Origin: DATBVX01 sp963696675
Lineage (GTDB): Bacteria > Pseudomonadota > Gammaproteobacteria > Steroidobacterales > Steroidobacteraceae
Assembly: GCA_963696675.1 (NCBI GenBank)
Contig: CAVOLM010000033.1
Coordinates: 1-64,000 of the forward strand
Direction: 5' to 3'
Length of the DNA stretch: 64,000 bases
The position numbers were made by a program, and so were the translations under genes. This document shows, in pieces, positions 39,082-47,104 of the stretch. Each line of letters begins with the position of its first letter. Within the stretch, counting starts at the first letter, position 1. The notes under the pieces were generated by a model. That model saw only the letters and a program-made list of their open reading frames with translations. It did not search any database and had not been told where the DNA came from.

Positions 39082-39902
39082 GCCGGTTGCAACCGGTACA
39101 ACACGGGCCGACTGGGTGCCGCATCGCTCACGAACGGAGCGATCTGCAGATCGAGCAGGTAGCGGCCGTCGACAATCGAATCGGGAACGAAAATCAGTTC
39201 CGTCACGCTGGCTCGTGGTCTTTGCGCGAGCGTGTAACTCGTGCTGCCAGGCGGCAGTCCCCAGAAGATGCGGTGCGCGCTCAGTCGTCCCTCGTCGTGG
39301 GTCCGGTCGATCGACGGCAGGTCGACAAGCAGATGCTCGATGTCACGCGCGACACACAGCGCTGCGGCTTCGTTGGAGAGGAAGGGTGGCGGAGTCTCCG
39401 AGCCGTAGCGGCGCGTGCGTTTTTCGGGATCGTTGGGAAGAGTCCTCAGCACGAGTGCCGTGACACCTGACGAAGCGTGATGCTCCCAGAGGTTCTCGAG
39501 TACGCGTGCCGTGATGAAGCGATCGCCGCTCTGCGGCGCCGGATCGGCGGATTCGTTGCTCTCCTCGATCGGCACCGTGCTGGCGGAGAGCAACAACGCC
39601 AGCGCAAGCCCGCCGGGGACCTGCTGATGCACGCTGACTCGCTCGGCCGTCACGTGGCCCACACATTCAGTGTGAGTGCCGTTGCAGTGGGGCACGAGGT
39701 GCAGTTCGTCGCAATTGCAGCTACCGCCAAGACGCACATCGCCCACGAACGAGCCGGCTCGTAAAGGCGCAGCACTCGCCGGTGCCGCATCGAAATGAGA
39801 CGGTTGTTCGCCGGCAAAATCGTACGGGATCGAGATATCGAGTGGTTCATCGAGGTCAGCGTGCAGCGCGCCTTCGGCGGTTGCGATCGTCAGGCGCGTC
39901 AT
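39078..39902 (-). CDS. kynB: Kynurenine formamidase-like cyclase-family hydrolase
   Basis: A 274-residue metal-dependent hydrolase of the cyclase family, intact. It opens LDISIPYDFAGEQPSHFDA. The metal motif is HCNGTHTECVGH, a variant of the usual HxGTHxDxPxH. The GVTALVLRTLPND and EAAALCVARDIEHLLVDLPS segments fit the fold. The operon position between ACMS decarboxylase and kynureninase argues for N-formylkynurenine hydrolysis. It is longer than classical KynB. The ATG at 39902 overlaps the upstream stop (ATGA); an earlier in-frame Met at 39932 would extend into that gene. The symbol is assigned by context. Confidence 0.75.
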   Translation of the reverse strand: MTRLTIATAEGALHADLDEPLDISIPYDFAGEQPSHFDAAPASAAPLRAGSFVGDVRLGGSCNCDELHLVPHCNGTHTECVGHVTAERVSVHQQVPGGLALALLLSASTVPIEESNESADPAPQSGDRFITARVLENLWEHHASSGVTALVLRTLPNDPEKRTRRYGSETPPPFLSNEAAALCVARDIEHLLVDLPSIDRTHDEGRLSAHRIFWGLPPGSTSYTLAQRPRASVTELIFVPDSIVDGRYLLDLQIAPFVSDAAPSRPVLYRLQPA

Positions 39903-40911
39903 TCGAATCGTTTCCGATCGAGATTGAGCCATTCGAGCGCGGTGCCGTGCAGGAGACGTGCAACTGTTTCATCGTTGAGCTGCATCGACTCGATCATCTT
40001 GCCCGGATGATCCTCGCCGAGCGGGAACGGATAGTCGCTGCCGAGCGCGACGCTGCGCGCGCCCATCAGCTTCATCATGTAGATGCAGCAGGTCCGGATC
40101 GTGGACCAGCGAATCGACATAGAAGCGACCGAGATATTCGCGCGGGTTGGTCTGGTTGGCGACGGCGACCAGGTCCGGGCGGGCATGAAATCCATGCTCG
40201 ATGCGACCGAGCGTTGCCGGGAAGGCGCCGCCCCCGTGTGCGAAGGCCACCCGCAGGCGCGGCAGCTTCGCGAACACGCCGCCAAAGATCATGCAGCAGA
40301 TCGAGAGCGAAGTTTCCGCCGGCATGCCGACGAGCCACGGCAGCCAGTAGCGTGACATCCGTTCCCGGCCCAGCATGTCCCAGGGATGCACGAACACCGC
40401 TGCTTCGAGATCCTGCGCGGCCGTCAGGATTTCCACCACGCGCGGATCATCGAGATTGCGCCCGTTGACGTGCGATCCGATCTCGATGCCGGGGAGCTTG
40501 AGGCTGCGTCACGCAGCGCTCCAGCTCCTGGATCGCGAGATCCGGCTCCTGCATCGGCACCGTGCCGAGCCCGATGAAGCGCGTGGGATATCGATCGACG
40601 AGACCAGCAATGTGATCGTTGAGAAAGCGGCTCAGGTCGAGCGTGTCGGGTCCGCGCGCCCAGTAGTTGAACATCACCGGCACGGTCGACAGCACCTGCA
40701 CGTTCACGCCGGTGCGCGCGCAATCCTCGAAGCGCTTGTCGGCGTCCCAGCTGTTGGCTTCGATGTGACGGAAGAGCTTGCCCTCCTGGACCATGCGCGC
40801 GCAACCGGGGCCGGTGTGCTCGATCTGCACCCAGCCGCCGTAGCCGTAGCGTTCCTGCAGGTTGGGCCAGTTTTCTGGCACCACATGCGTATGCATGTCG
40901 ATCTTGAGCAT
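39899..40911 (-). CDS. 2-amino-3-carboxymuconate 6-semialdehyde decarboxylase, frameshifted
   Basis: An amidohydrolase-superfamily decarboxylase (ACMSD) acting on the dioxygenase product to give 2-aminomuconate semialdehyde. KIDMHTHVVPENWPNLQERY carries the HxH zinc motif. VFVHPWDMLGRERM, AFAHGGGAFPATLGRIEHG and ALGSDYPFPLGEDHPGKMIE carry the other metal and catalytic residues. Two frameshifts occur, near 40500 (an extra C) and near 40090. The start at 40911 is the Met before the HxH motif. It is the first gene after the hairpin element. Confidence 0.9.
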
Positions 40912-40929
40912 CGTTCGCTCGATCTATCT

Positions 40930-41083
40930 CATGAACTGCATATTGGCGACGCCTCGATCGGGTAGGTCCTTTCGAGAACGCCGTAAATACGTCCCTGTAG
41001 GCTCCGTGAAAAACGTCCTGTTTTTCACGGTCTCGAAAGGACCTACCCAATCAAGTCGCCGCCAGTGAAGAGTGCAGTTCATG
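40930..41083. repeat. Nested palindromic element within the kynurenine operon
   Basis: Three nested levels are visible. The outer arms CATGAACTGCA (40930-40940) and TGCAGTTCATG (41073-41083) are perfect complements. An 18-bp perfect stem is formed by 40960-40977 and 41031-41048 (GGGTAGGTCCTTTCGAGA and its complement). An 11-bp stem CCGTGAAAAAC (41004-41014) / GTTTTTCACGG (41020-41030) has loop GTCCT, preceded by a weaker TACG-TGTA hairpin. It fills the gap between two operon genes. It looks like a mobile intergenic repeat, or an RNA processing or attenuation structure. Confidence 0.75.
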
Positions 41084-41085
41084 AC

Positions 41086-41607
41086 CTATGAGCGCTTCGG
41101 GGGCTGCATCACGGCGCCGCAGTGCTTGCACGTGCGCTTTTCCAGGCTCGCGAAGAAGCGTTCGAACAACGGCGCGAGCTCCGTCTCGATGTTCTTGAGC
41201 TCGAAATACTCCGAGTAGAGTTCATGGCTGCAGGTCTCGCAGTACCAGAGGAAGCCGTCCTGCTCGCCGGGACGGCGCTGCCGTTCTACAACCAAGCCTA
41301 CCGTGTTGGCGAAACGCTGCGGGGAGTGCGGCACGTGAGGTGGCAGCAGCAGCACTTCGCCCTCGCGGATCGCCACGTCGACCGCACGACCGTCCTGCAT
41401 GGTCTTCAACACCATGTCGCCCTCGAGCTGGTAGAAGAACTCCTCGCCGGGATCATCATGAAAATCCTTGCGCGAATTCGGGCCGCCGATCGCCATGATG
41501 ATCATTTCCGCGTCCTTGAACACCTGCTTGTTGCCGACCGGCGGCTTGAGCAGGTGGCGGTTCTCATCGATCCAGCGGTGCAGGTTGAAGGCTTGGATGG
41601 GTCGCAT
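41086..41607 (-). CDS. nbaC: 3-hydroxyanthranilate 3,4-dioxygenase
   Basis: A 173-residue cupin-fold Fe(II) extradiol dioxygenase that opens the ring of 3-hydroxyanthranilate to 2-amino-3-carboxymuconate 6-semialdehyde. Iron ligands are in DFHDDPGEEFFYQLEGDM and PPHVPHSPQRF. The C-terminal rubredoxin-like metal site of bacterial enzymes is present as CETC and CKHC. The length is standard. It follows the deaminase gene by 6 bases and is separated from the decarboxylase gene by the palindromic element. Confidence 0.96.
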   Translation of the reverse strand: MRPIQAFNLHRWIDENRHLLKPPVGNKQVFKDAEMIIMAIGGPNSRKDFHDDPGEEFFYQLEGDMVLKTMQDGRAVDVAIREGEVLLLPPHVPHSPQRFANTVGLVVERQRRPGEQDGFLWYCETCSHELYSEYFELKNIETELAPLFERFFASLEKRTCKHCGAVMQPPKRS

Positions 41608-41613
41608 GACAGC

Positions 41614-42036
41614 TCACTCCGGGAGGGTCGCAATGCACTTGAGCTCGATCGCGATCGGGCCGGGCAGGCGTGCAACGCCAATGGTGGTTCGACACGGGCG
41701 CACGCCGCCGAAATACTCGGCATAGATTCGATTGTACGTGGCGAAATCGCGCTCGAGGTCGGTCAGGAACACCGTCACGTCGACGAGGCGCTCCCAGCTC
41801 GAGCCGGCGTCCTCGAGAACGGTGCGCACGTTGTCAAATACCGCACGACACTGCGCCTCGATGTCATATCCGAGTACGCGTCCGGACGCGTCCAACTCGA
41901 CGCCGGCAACTCCCTTCTCGCCGCGCTTGCGCGGCCCCATGCCGGAAATGAACAGCAGATTTCCCACGCGACGCGCGTGAGGGTATGAGCCAAGCGCTTC
42001 GGGCGCTCGCGATGAAACAACGATTTCCGATGTCAT
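41614..42036 (-). CDS. 2-aminomuconate deaminase, RidA fold
   Basis: A 140-residue RidA-superfamily protein. GSYPHARRVGNLLFISGMGP, DIEAQCRAVFDNVRTVLEDAG and DVTVFLTDLERDFATYN are family motifs, and the terminal GPIAIELKCIATLPE includes the Glu and Cys region seen in this group. In this operon it fits 2-aminomuconate deaminase, which makes 4-oxalocrotonate and ammonia. It is intact and starts 9 bases after the dehydrogenase gene. Confidence 0.9.
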   Translation of the reverse strand: MTSEIVVSSRAPEALGSYPHARRVGNLLFISGMGPRKRGEKGVAGVELDASGRVLGYDIEAQCRAVFDNVRTVLEDAGSSWERLVDVTVFLTDLERDFATYNRIYAEYFGGVRPCRTTIGVARLPGPIAIELKCIATLPE

Positions 42037-42045
42037 GGCAGTGAT

Positions 42046-43491
42046 TCAGTACTTGACGCAGACGTTGCGGGGCTCGGTGAAGAAACGCATGGCTTCGAAC
42101 CCGCCTTCGCGCCCGAGGCCGGAATGCTTGACCCCACCCATTGGCGTGCGCAGATCGCGCAGCATCCAGGTATTCACCCAGACCAGGCCCGATTCCAGGT
42201 GCGCGGCCACGCGGTGGCACCGCGTAATATCGCGGCTCCAGATGGAGGCCGCTAGCCCATACGGCGTGCCGTTGGCGATGCGCAACGCATCGTTTTCATC
42301 GCCGAAGGACTGAAGGGTTGCAACGGGGCCGAAGATCTCCTCCTGGTTCGCCGCGCATTGCGGATTCAGCCCGTCGATGACCGTGGGCTCGTGGAACCAT
42401 CCCTTGCGACAGCGCGCCGTGTCCACGGTCGTGCTTTGACCACCGCAAAGAACCTGACCGCCATCGGCGCGCGCCTGTTCGACTGCCGCAGTCACTTTGT
42501 GCAGATGAGCCTCGGAGACGAGTGCGCCCTGGTCGGTGTCGGACTCCAGCGGGTCCCCAACGCGCAAGCGCTTCACGCGCTCGACGAATGCCTCGCGAAA
42601 GCGCGCATAGATCGTGTGCTCGATGAGTACGCGTGAGCCACACAGGCAGATCTCACCCTGGTTCGCGAACGCCGCACGAACTGCGCCTTGCACTGCGGGC
42701 TCGAAATCGCAGTCGCCGAACACCAGCGTGGGGTTCTTTCCGCCGAGCTCGAGCGCAAGCTTCTTGAATTGCATCGCGCCGGCTGCAGCGATGGCGCGTC
42801 CGGTGGCAGTACCGCCTGTGAAGGAGATGGCACGCACGTCCGGGTGTGCCACGATCGCCTGGCCCACATTGCGACCTGCACCATGGAGCACATTCAGAAC
42901 GCCGTCGGGCAGTTTCGCCTCGATGCAACGCTCGGCAAGCAGTGAAGCAGTGAGTGGCGTGATCTCAGAAGGCTTGGCGATGACGCAATTGCCGGCTGCG
43001 AGTGCGGGAGCGATCTTCCACGTCAGCAGATACAGCGGCAGGTTCCACGGCGAGATTCCGGCGACGACGCCGTGCGGTTGACGCAAGGTGTAGTTGATGG
43101 CGCCCACTTCCATGGCGTGCGCTTCGCTCGCGAACTGAGTTGCAGCGCCGGCGAAGAAGCGCAGGTTGGCGATGGCGCGAGGGATATCGAGCGAGCGCGC
43201 CAGGCTCAGCGGCTTGCCCGTGTCCTGCGATTCTGCATGCGCAAAGGCGTCGAAATCGCGCTCGATCAGGTCGGCGATGCGATTGAGCCAGGCAGCACGC
43301 TCGGCGCCCGGCAGGTCGCGCCACCCGGCGAACGCGCCGCGTGCGGCTTCCACGGCTTGCTGCACGTCGCCCGGGTCCGACTCGGGAGCGCGTGCATACA
43401 CCTGGCCGGTGGCGGGTTCGTAAACATCGAACCAGCGTCCCGATCGGGACGGCTGGGTGCGGCCCCCGACGTAGTTGAATAGATCGAGCAT
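42046..43491 (-). CDS. 2-aminomuconate 6-semialdehyde dehydrogenase
   Basis: A 481-residue NAD-dependent aldehyde dehydrogenase, intact. GVVAGISPWNLPLYLLTWK and ISFTGGTATGRAIA bind NAD. The catalytic Glu is in LALELGGKNPTLVFG and the Cys in ANQGEICLCGSRVL. EEIFGPVATLQSF and MGGVKHSGLGREGG are further family signatures. It oxidises 2-aminomuconate semialdehyde (or 2-hydroxymuconate semialdehyde) to the acid. I start at 43491 where family homology begins (MLDLFNYVGG); 16 more codons are open upstream. It is the first gene of the operon, 68 bases after apaH. Confidence 0.92.
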   Translation of the reverse strand: MLDLFNYVGGRTQPSRSGRWFDVYEPATGQVYARAPESDPGDVQQAVEAARGAFAGWRDLPGAERAAWLNRIADLIERDFDAFAHAESQDTGKPLSLARSLDIPRAIANLRFFAGAATQFASEAHAMEVGAINYTLRQPHGVVAGISPWNLPLYLLTWKIAPALAAGNCVIAKPSEITPLTASLLAERCIEAKLPDGVLNVLHGAGRNVGQAIVAHPDVRAISFTGGTATGRAIAAAGAMQFKKLALELGGKNPTLVFGDCDFEPAVQGAVRAAFANQGEICLCGSRVLIEHTIYARFREAFVERVKRLRVGDPLESDTDQGALVSEAHLHKVTAAVEQARADGGQVLCGGQSTTVDTARCRKGWFHEPTVIDGLNPQCAANQEEIFGPVATLQSFGDENDALRIANGTPYGLAASIWSRDITRCHRVAAHLESGLVWVNTWMLRDLRTPMGGVKHSGLGREGGFEAMRFFTEPRNVCVKY

Positions 43492-43559
43492 GGCGTGTGC
43501 GGTTGGAATGTCGACATTATAGACGCGCCGTCGCCACAACCGGCGCGCGGAGCGCTTTT

Positions 43560-44394
43560 CTAGTCTTGATCCGGCCTCTGGTGCGTGCGACAGCGCAGGC
43601 GCACTGGGTCGCGAGTCTCATCCAGGCGAATGGCACAAAGGCTCCCGCCCCATACGCAGCCAGCATCGATGCTAAGGACGTTGTGGTGGTCGTAGTAGCC
43701 GAGCGTCGACCAATGCCCGCAGACGATGCGCGCATTGCGGCTCGCGCGGCCGGGCACCTTGAACCACGGTAGCCAGGGTGTACCCACTTCTCGCGGCGCA
43801 TCCTTGAGCTTGAGATTGATGCGACCCCTGGCATCGCAGTAGCGCAGGCGCGTAAAGCAGTTGACCATGAACCGGAGCCGGTCGTAGCCGGTGAGTGTCG
43901 CGCTCCATTTGTCAGGTTTGTTGCCATACATGTGCGCGAACAGACCGACCGCGTTGTCGCGCAGGGCTTTGCGCACTTCGGCGGCAGCCGAGCGGGCCAC
44001 TGACAGGTCCCACTGGGGCGGAAGGCCCGCGTGCACCATCGCGAGATCGAGGCTCTCGTCATGATGAAAGAGGGGGCGACGGATCAGCCAATCGAGCAAG
44101 CGAGTGCGATCTGGCGCGTTGAGTACTGCATCGAGCGTGTCCCCAACGCGCAGGCGCCGGCTGCGGCTGTGAACCACGGCCAGCAGGTGGAGGTCATGGT
44201 TGCCGAGGACGAGCGACTGCGTTGTCGCGCAGGGCATATACGCGTCGCAGGGCCTGCAGAGAGCGGGGACCACGGTTGACGATATCGCCCACGAACCACA
44301 GCCGATCGCGATCGGGGCGGAAACGGATGCGCTGCAGAAGTTCGCCCAGCTCCTCGTCACATCCCTGGACGTCGCCGATGGCGTAAACAGCCAT
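43560..44394 (-). CDS. apaH: Diadenosine tetraphosphatase ApaH, one frameshift
   Basis: A symmetric Ap4A hydrolase of the calcineurin-like phosphoesterase fold, about 277 residues. MAVYAIGDVQGCDEELGEL carries the first metal motif (GDVQGC), LWFVGDIVNRGPRS the second, LGNHDLHLLAV the third, and CGHWSTLGYYDHHNVLSIDAG the last. One extra base near 44218 splits it. The ATG at 44394 has AGGAG about 10 bases upstream. It follows apaG as in E. coli. Confidence 0.93.
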
Positions 44395-44408
44395 TAGGAG
44401 TTTGTCTC

Positions 44409-44811
44409 CTAGTGGAGCACTCCGGGCATTGCCAAGCGTGAATGGCGCGACGGGCGCATCGAATTGCTGGCCGTCGTCCGCGACCATCTGGTAGGTGCCT
44501 TGCATGGCGCCGACCGGTGTCTCGATGATGGCGCCACTGGAGTACCGAAAGCCCTGGCCGGGTTTCAGATAGGGCTGCTCACCCACCACGCCGTCGCCGC
44601 GTACTTCCTGCACCTTGCCGTTGGCGTCGGTGATGATCCAGTGCCGTGTCATCAGGCGTGCGGGTACCAGTCCTTCATTGCGAATCGTGATGGTGTAGGC
44701 AAATACGAAGCGCCGCTCGCGTGGATCGGACTGTTCATCGACGAAATTGGTCTCGACGTCGACGCGGATCGCGTGGCGTGTCTTCTCGCGGCTGGAGCCC
44801 GTAGCGGTCAT
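44409..44811 (-). CDS. apaG: ApaG, one frameshift near the 3' end
   Basis: A 130-residue Fn3-like protein found with ApaH. VDVETNFVDEQSDPRERRFV, LMTRHWIITDANGKVQEV, GVVGEQPYLKPGQGFRYSSG and MQGTYQMVADDG are the ApaG signature. The family's C-terminal ...PGVLH-stop is readable in the +1 frame (stop at 44409-44411). An extra G near 44433 makes the open frame run into apaH instead, giving a false ApaG-ApaH fusion. Function is unclear, possibly protein-protein interaction linked to Ap4A. Confidence 0.93.
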
Positions 44812-44841
44812 GGGGTCAGTGTACCGGAAATGACTCAAGCG

Positions 44842-45273
44842 CTAGTGCAGGCGAACCGCGAGTACATCGCATGGGGATGCGTGCAGCACCGTGTCCTCGG
44901 TGAAATTCAGCAGGATTGCGAGTCCGTGGCGCTCCCGGCTGCCGAGCACGATGAGATCGACCTGCTGTTCCTGCGCCACGCGGATGATTTCCGCTTTTAT
45001 GTTACCTGCCTCGACGAAGCACTCGCTGCTGCCCAGGCCGAGGGCGCCGGCGAGTTCCTTGAGCCGCACGCGCGCACGTTCGATGAGTTCCTCTTCGATC
45101 TGTACCGCGGGCAACAGCGTTTCGCCCATCGGCTCCACGGGCACGTATTCGACCACGTGCAGCAACTGGATGGTGGCTTGATAGGAGGCCGCGATCGCCT
45201 TAGCTCGCGCGCCGACGACTTCGCTGTCCTCAGTGAGATCCACGACGAGGAGAATCTTGCGGTATTCGTGCAT
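44842..45273 (-). CDS. Universal stress protein, UspA family
   Basis: A 143-residue single-domain Usp. MHEYRKILLVVDLTEDSEVV starts the fold, HVVEYVPVEPMG follows, and IVLGSRERHGLAILLNFTED with VLHASPCDVLAVRLH is the G-x2-G-x9-type nucleotide loop region. GGAGG six bases upstream fixes the start at 45273. It lies between rsmA and apaG, which are adjacent in E. coli. Confidence 0.9.
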   Translation of the reverse strand: MHEYRKILLVVDLTEDSEVVGARAKAIAASYQATIQLLHVVEYVPVEPMGETLLPAVQIEEELIERARVRLKELAGALGLGSSECFVEAGNIKAEIIRVAQEQQVDLIVLGSRERHGLAILLNFTEDTVLHASPCDVLAVRLH

Positions 45274-45328
45274 GACGGCCTCCGGCATTGGACCGGGCCG
45301 ATTATAGCGGGGACTCGCCGGCGGTTTC

Positions 45329-46106
45329 TCAGGCCTCGAGCGAGGCCGCGATCAACGCAAACTGCCGCGGCTCGAGCCGCTCCGGACGCAAGCCAGGATC
45401 GATCCCCAGCCGACGCAGCTGCCCTTCGCTCGCCAGTCCCTTGAGCGCGTTACGCAGAGTCTTGCGCCGCTGCGAGAAGGCGGCACGCACGATTCGCTCG
45501 AAGCGTTCGGTGGAGACGATCGGGAATGCCGGCCCGGGGAGCGGGGTGATGCGCACTACGGCCGAAGCGACCTTGGGCGCAGGCCGAAACGCTCCCGCAC
45601 CGACGTCGAGGACGGACTTCAACTCGCACCCACGGCGCGAGCATCACCGTGAGGCGCCCGTAGGCCTTCGATCCAGGCGCCGCGACCATGCGCTCGACCA
45701 CTTCCCGTTGCAGCATGAAGTGCATGTCGAAAATCGCCTCGCGTTGCGCCAGCAGATAGAACAGGAGCGGCGTCGAAATGTTGTACGGCAGGTTGCCGAT
45801 GACGCGCAGCGCCTTGCGGTCGGAGCGCAGGGTGGTGAAATCGACATCCAGTACATCAGCGACGATCAGGTTGAGCGGCTGCGCCGAACCGCGCCTGCAA
45901 GGCACACGGCCAGATCGCGATCGATTTCAATTGCAGTCAGTTCGCCGGCGCGCTGCAGCAGAGGTGCGGTCAGGGCGCCGCGGCCCGGACCGATCTCGAT
46001 CAGTGCCTCGCCGGGCCGCGGATCGATCGTTGCAACGATGCGCTCGATGACCTTCGGATCGTGAAGAAAATGCTGGCCGAAGCGCTTGCGCGCGCGGCCT
46101 CGTCAT
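45329..46106 (-). CDS. rsmA: 16S rRNA dimethyladenosine transferase RsmA, frameshifted
   Basis: The KsgA enzyme dimethylates A1518 and A1519 of 16S rRNA. In joined frames: ARKRFGQHFLHDPKVIERIV, the SAM motif ALIEIGPGRGALTAPLLQ, LTAIEIDRDLA, the catalytic NLPYNISTPLLFYLL, and AFSQRRKTLRNALKGLA at the C-terminus. Indels occur near 46090 (GC run after the ATG), 45900 and 45625. The ATG at 46106 overlaps the pdxA stop (ATGA). Confidence 0.93.
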
Positions 46107-47086
46107 GCGCTGCCCTGCGCCAGCTCGATCGCCTGCTGCAAGGCTGCCGCGAGACTGCCGACATCGGCTTGCCCGGTGCCGGCCAGATCCAGCGCCGTGC
46201 CATGATCGACGGAAGTGCGAATGAATGGCAGGCCAAGCGTTACGTTTACGGCGCCGCCGAAGCCCGCAAACTTGAGCACGGGCAATCCCTGGTCGTGATA
46301 CATGGCGAGCACCACGTCGGCACCCGCCAGCGATCGCGGCGTGAACGCGGTGTCCGCAGGCACCGGACCGCTCGCATTGATGCCATCCCTGCGTACCGCG
46401 GCAACCGCGGGTGCGATGACTTCGATCTCCTCGCGTCCGAGATGACCGCTCTCACCGGCGTGCGGGTTCAGTCCGCACACGAGGATGCGCGGCCGCGCGA
46501 GGCCGAAGCGCTTGCGCAGGTCCGCGTCGATGACGGACATGACTTCCTGCAGCAGCGCGCTGCTCAGCGCCTCGCTCACAGAGCGCAATGGCAGATGGGT
46601 GGTCGCGAGCGCCACGCGCAGGCGCTCCGCCACCAGCATCATCACCGGTCGAGACGTGTGCGTGCGTGCCGCGAGGTATTCGGTGTGCCCTGTGAAGGCG
46701 ACGCCGGCTTCATTGAGAACGCTCTTCTGTACGGGCGCCGTCACCATCGCGTCGAATTCGCCGGCGAGGCAGCCCTCAACAGCGCGGTCGAGAAGCGCGA
46801 GCACGTAGTGGGCATTCGCAGCGTTGAGCCGACCCGGTTCCGCCACAGTCGCCAGCGGCGTGGCCATGACGCGCACCATTCGCGCATGGTGCGCGGTTCG
46901 TTCAGCCAGTGGTGAGTACTCCTCGATCTGAGGATCGAGATTGAGAAGCTGTGCGCGGGCGCGCAACAGCGCGGGATCTGCCGCGATGATCAGCTCGCAG
47001 GGCCAGTCCCGCTCAGCGAGCTGCAGGCACAGATCCGGACCGATCCCGGCCGGCTCGCCCGAAGTCAGGATTATTCTAGGGGTCAT
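46103..47086 (-). CDS. pdxA: 4-hydroxythreonine-4-phosphate dehydrogenase
   Basis: A 327-residue enzyme of pyridoxal phosphate synthesis, intact. It opens IILTSGEPAGIGPDLCLQLA; FTGHTEYLAART, CGLNPHAGESGHLGREE, VLAMYHDQGLPVLK and TSVDHGTALDLAGTG are the PdxA metal and substrate motifs. The order surA-pdxA-rsmA is conserved in gammaproteobacteria. The PLP it helps make is the cofactor of KynU and Dat encoded nearby. Confidence 0.97.
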   Translation of the reverse strand: MTPRIILTSGEPAGIGPDLCLQLAERDWPCELIIAADPALLRARAQLLNLDPQIEEYSPLAERTAHHARMVRVMATPLATVAEPGRLNAANAHYVLALLDRAVEGCLAGEFDAMVTAPVQKSVLNEAGVAFTGHTEYLAARTHTSRPVMMLVAERLRVALATTHLPLRSVSEALSSALLQEVMSVIDADLRKRFGLARPRILVCGLNPHAGESGHLGREEIEVIAPAVAAVRRDGINASGPVPADTAFTPRSLAGADVVLAMYHDQGLPVLKFAGFGGAVNVTLGLPFIRTSVDHGTALDLAGTGQADVGSLAAALQQAIELAQGSA

Positions 47087-47104
47087 TCGGACCCGCCGGG
47101 CGCG

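Noticed and set aside
44194..44838. ApaG-ApaH fusion protein
   Set aside because: The ApaG ending PGVLH-stop is present one frame over and apaH has its own ATG and AGGAG. An extra G near 44433 causes the read-through.
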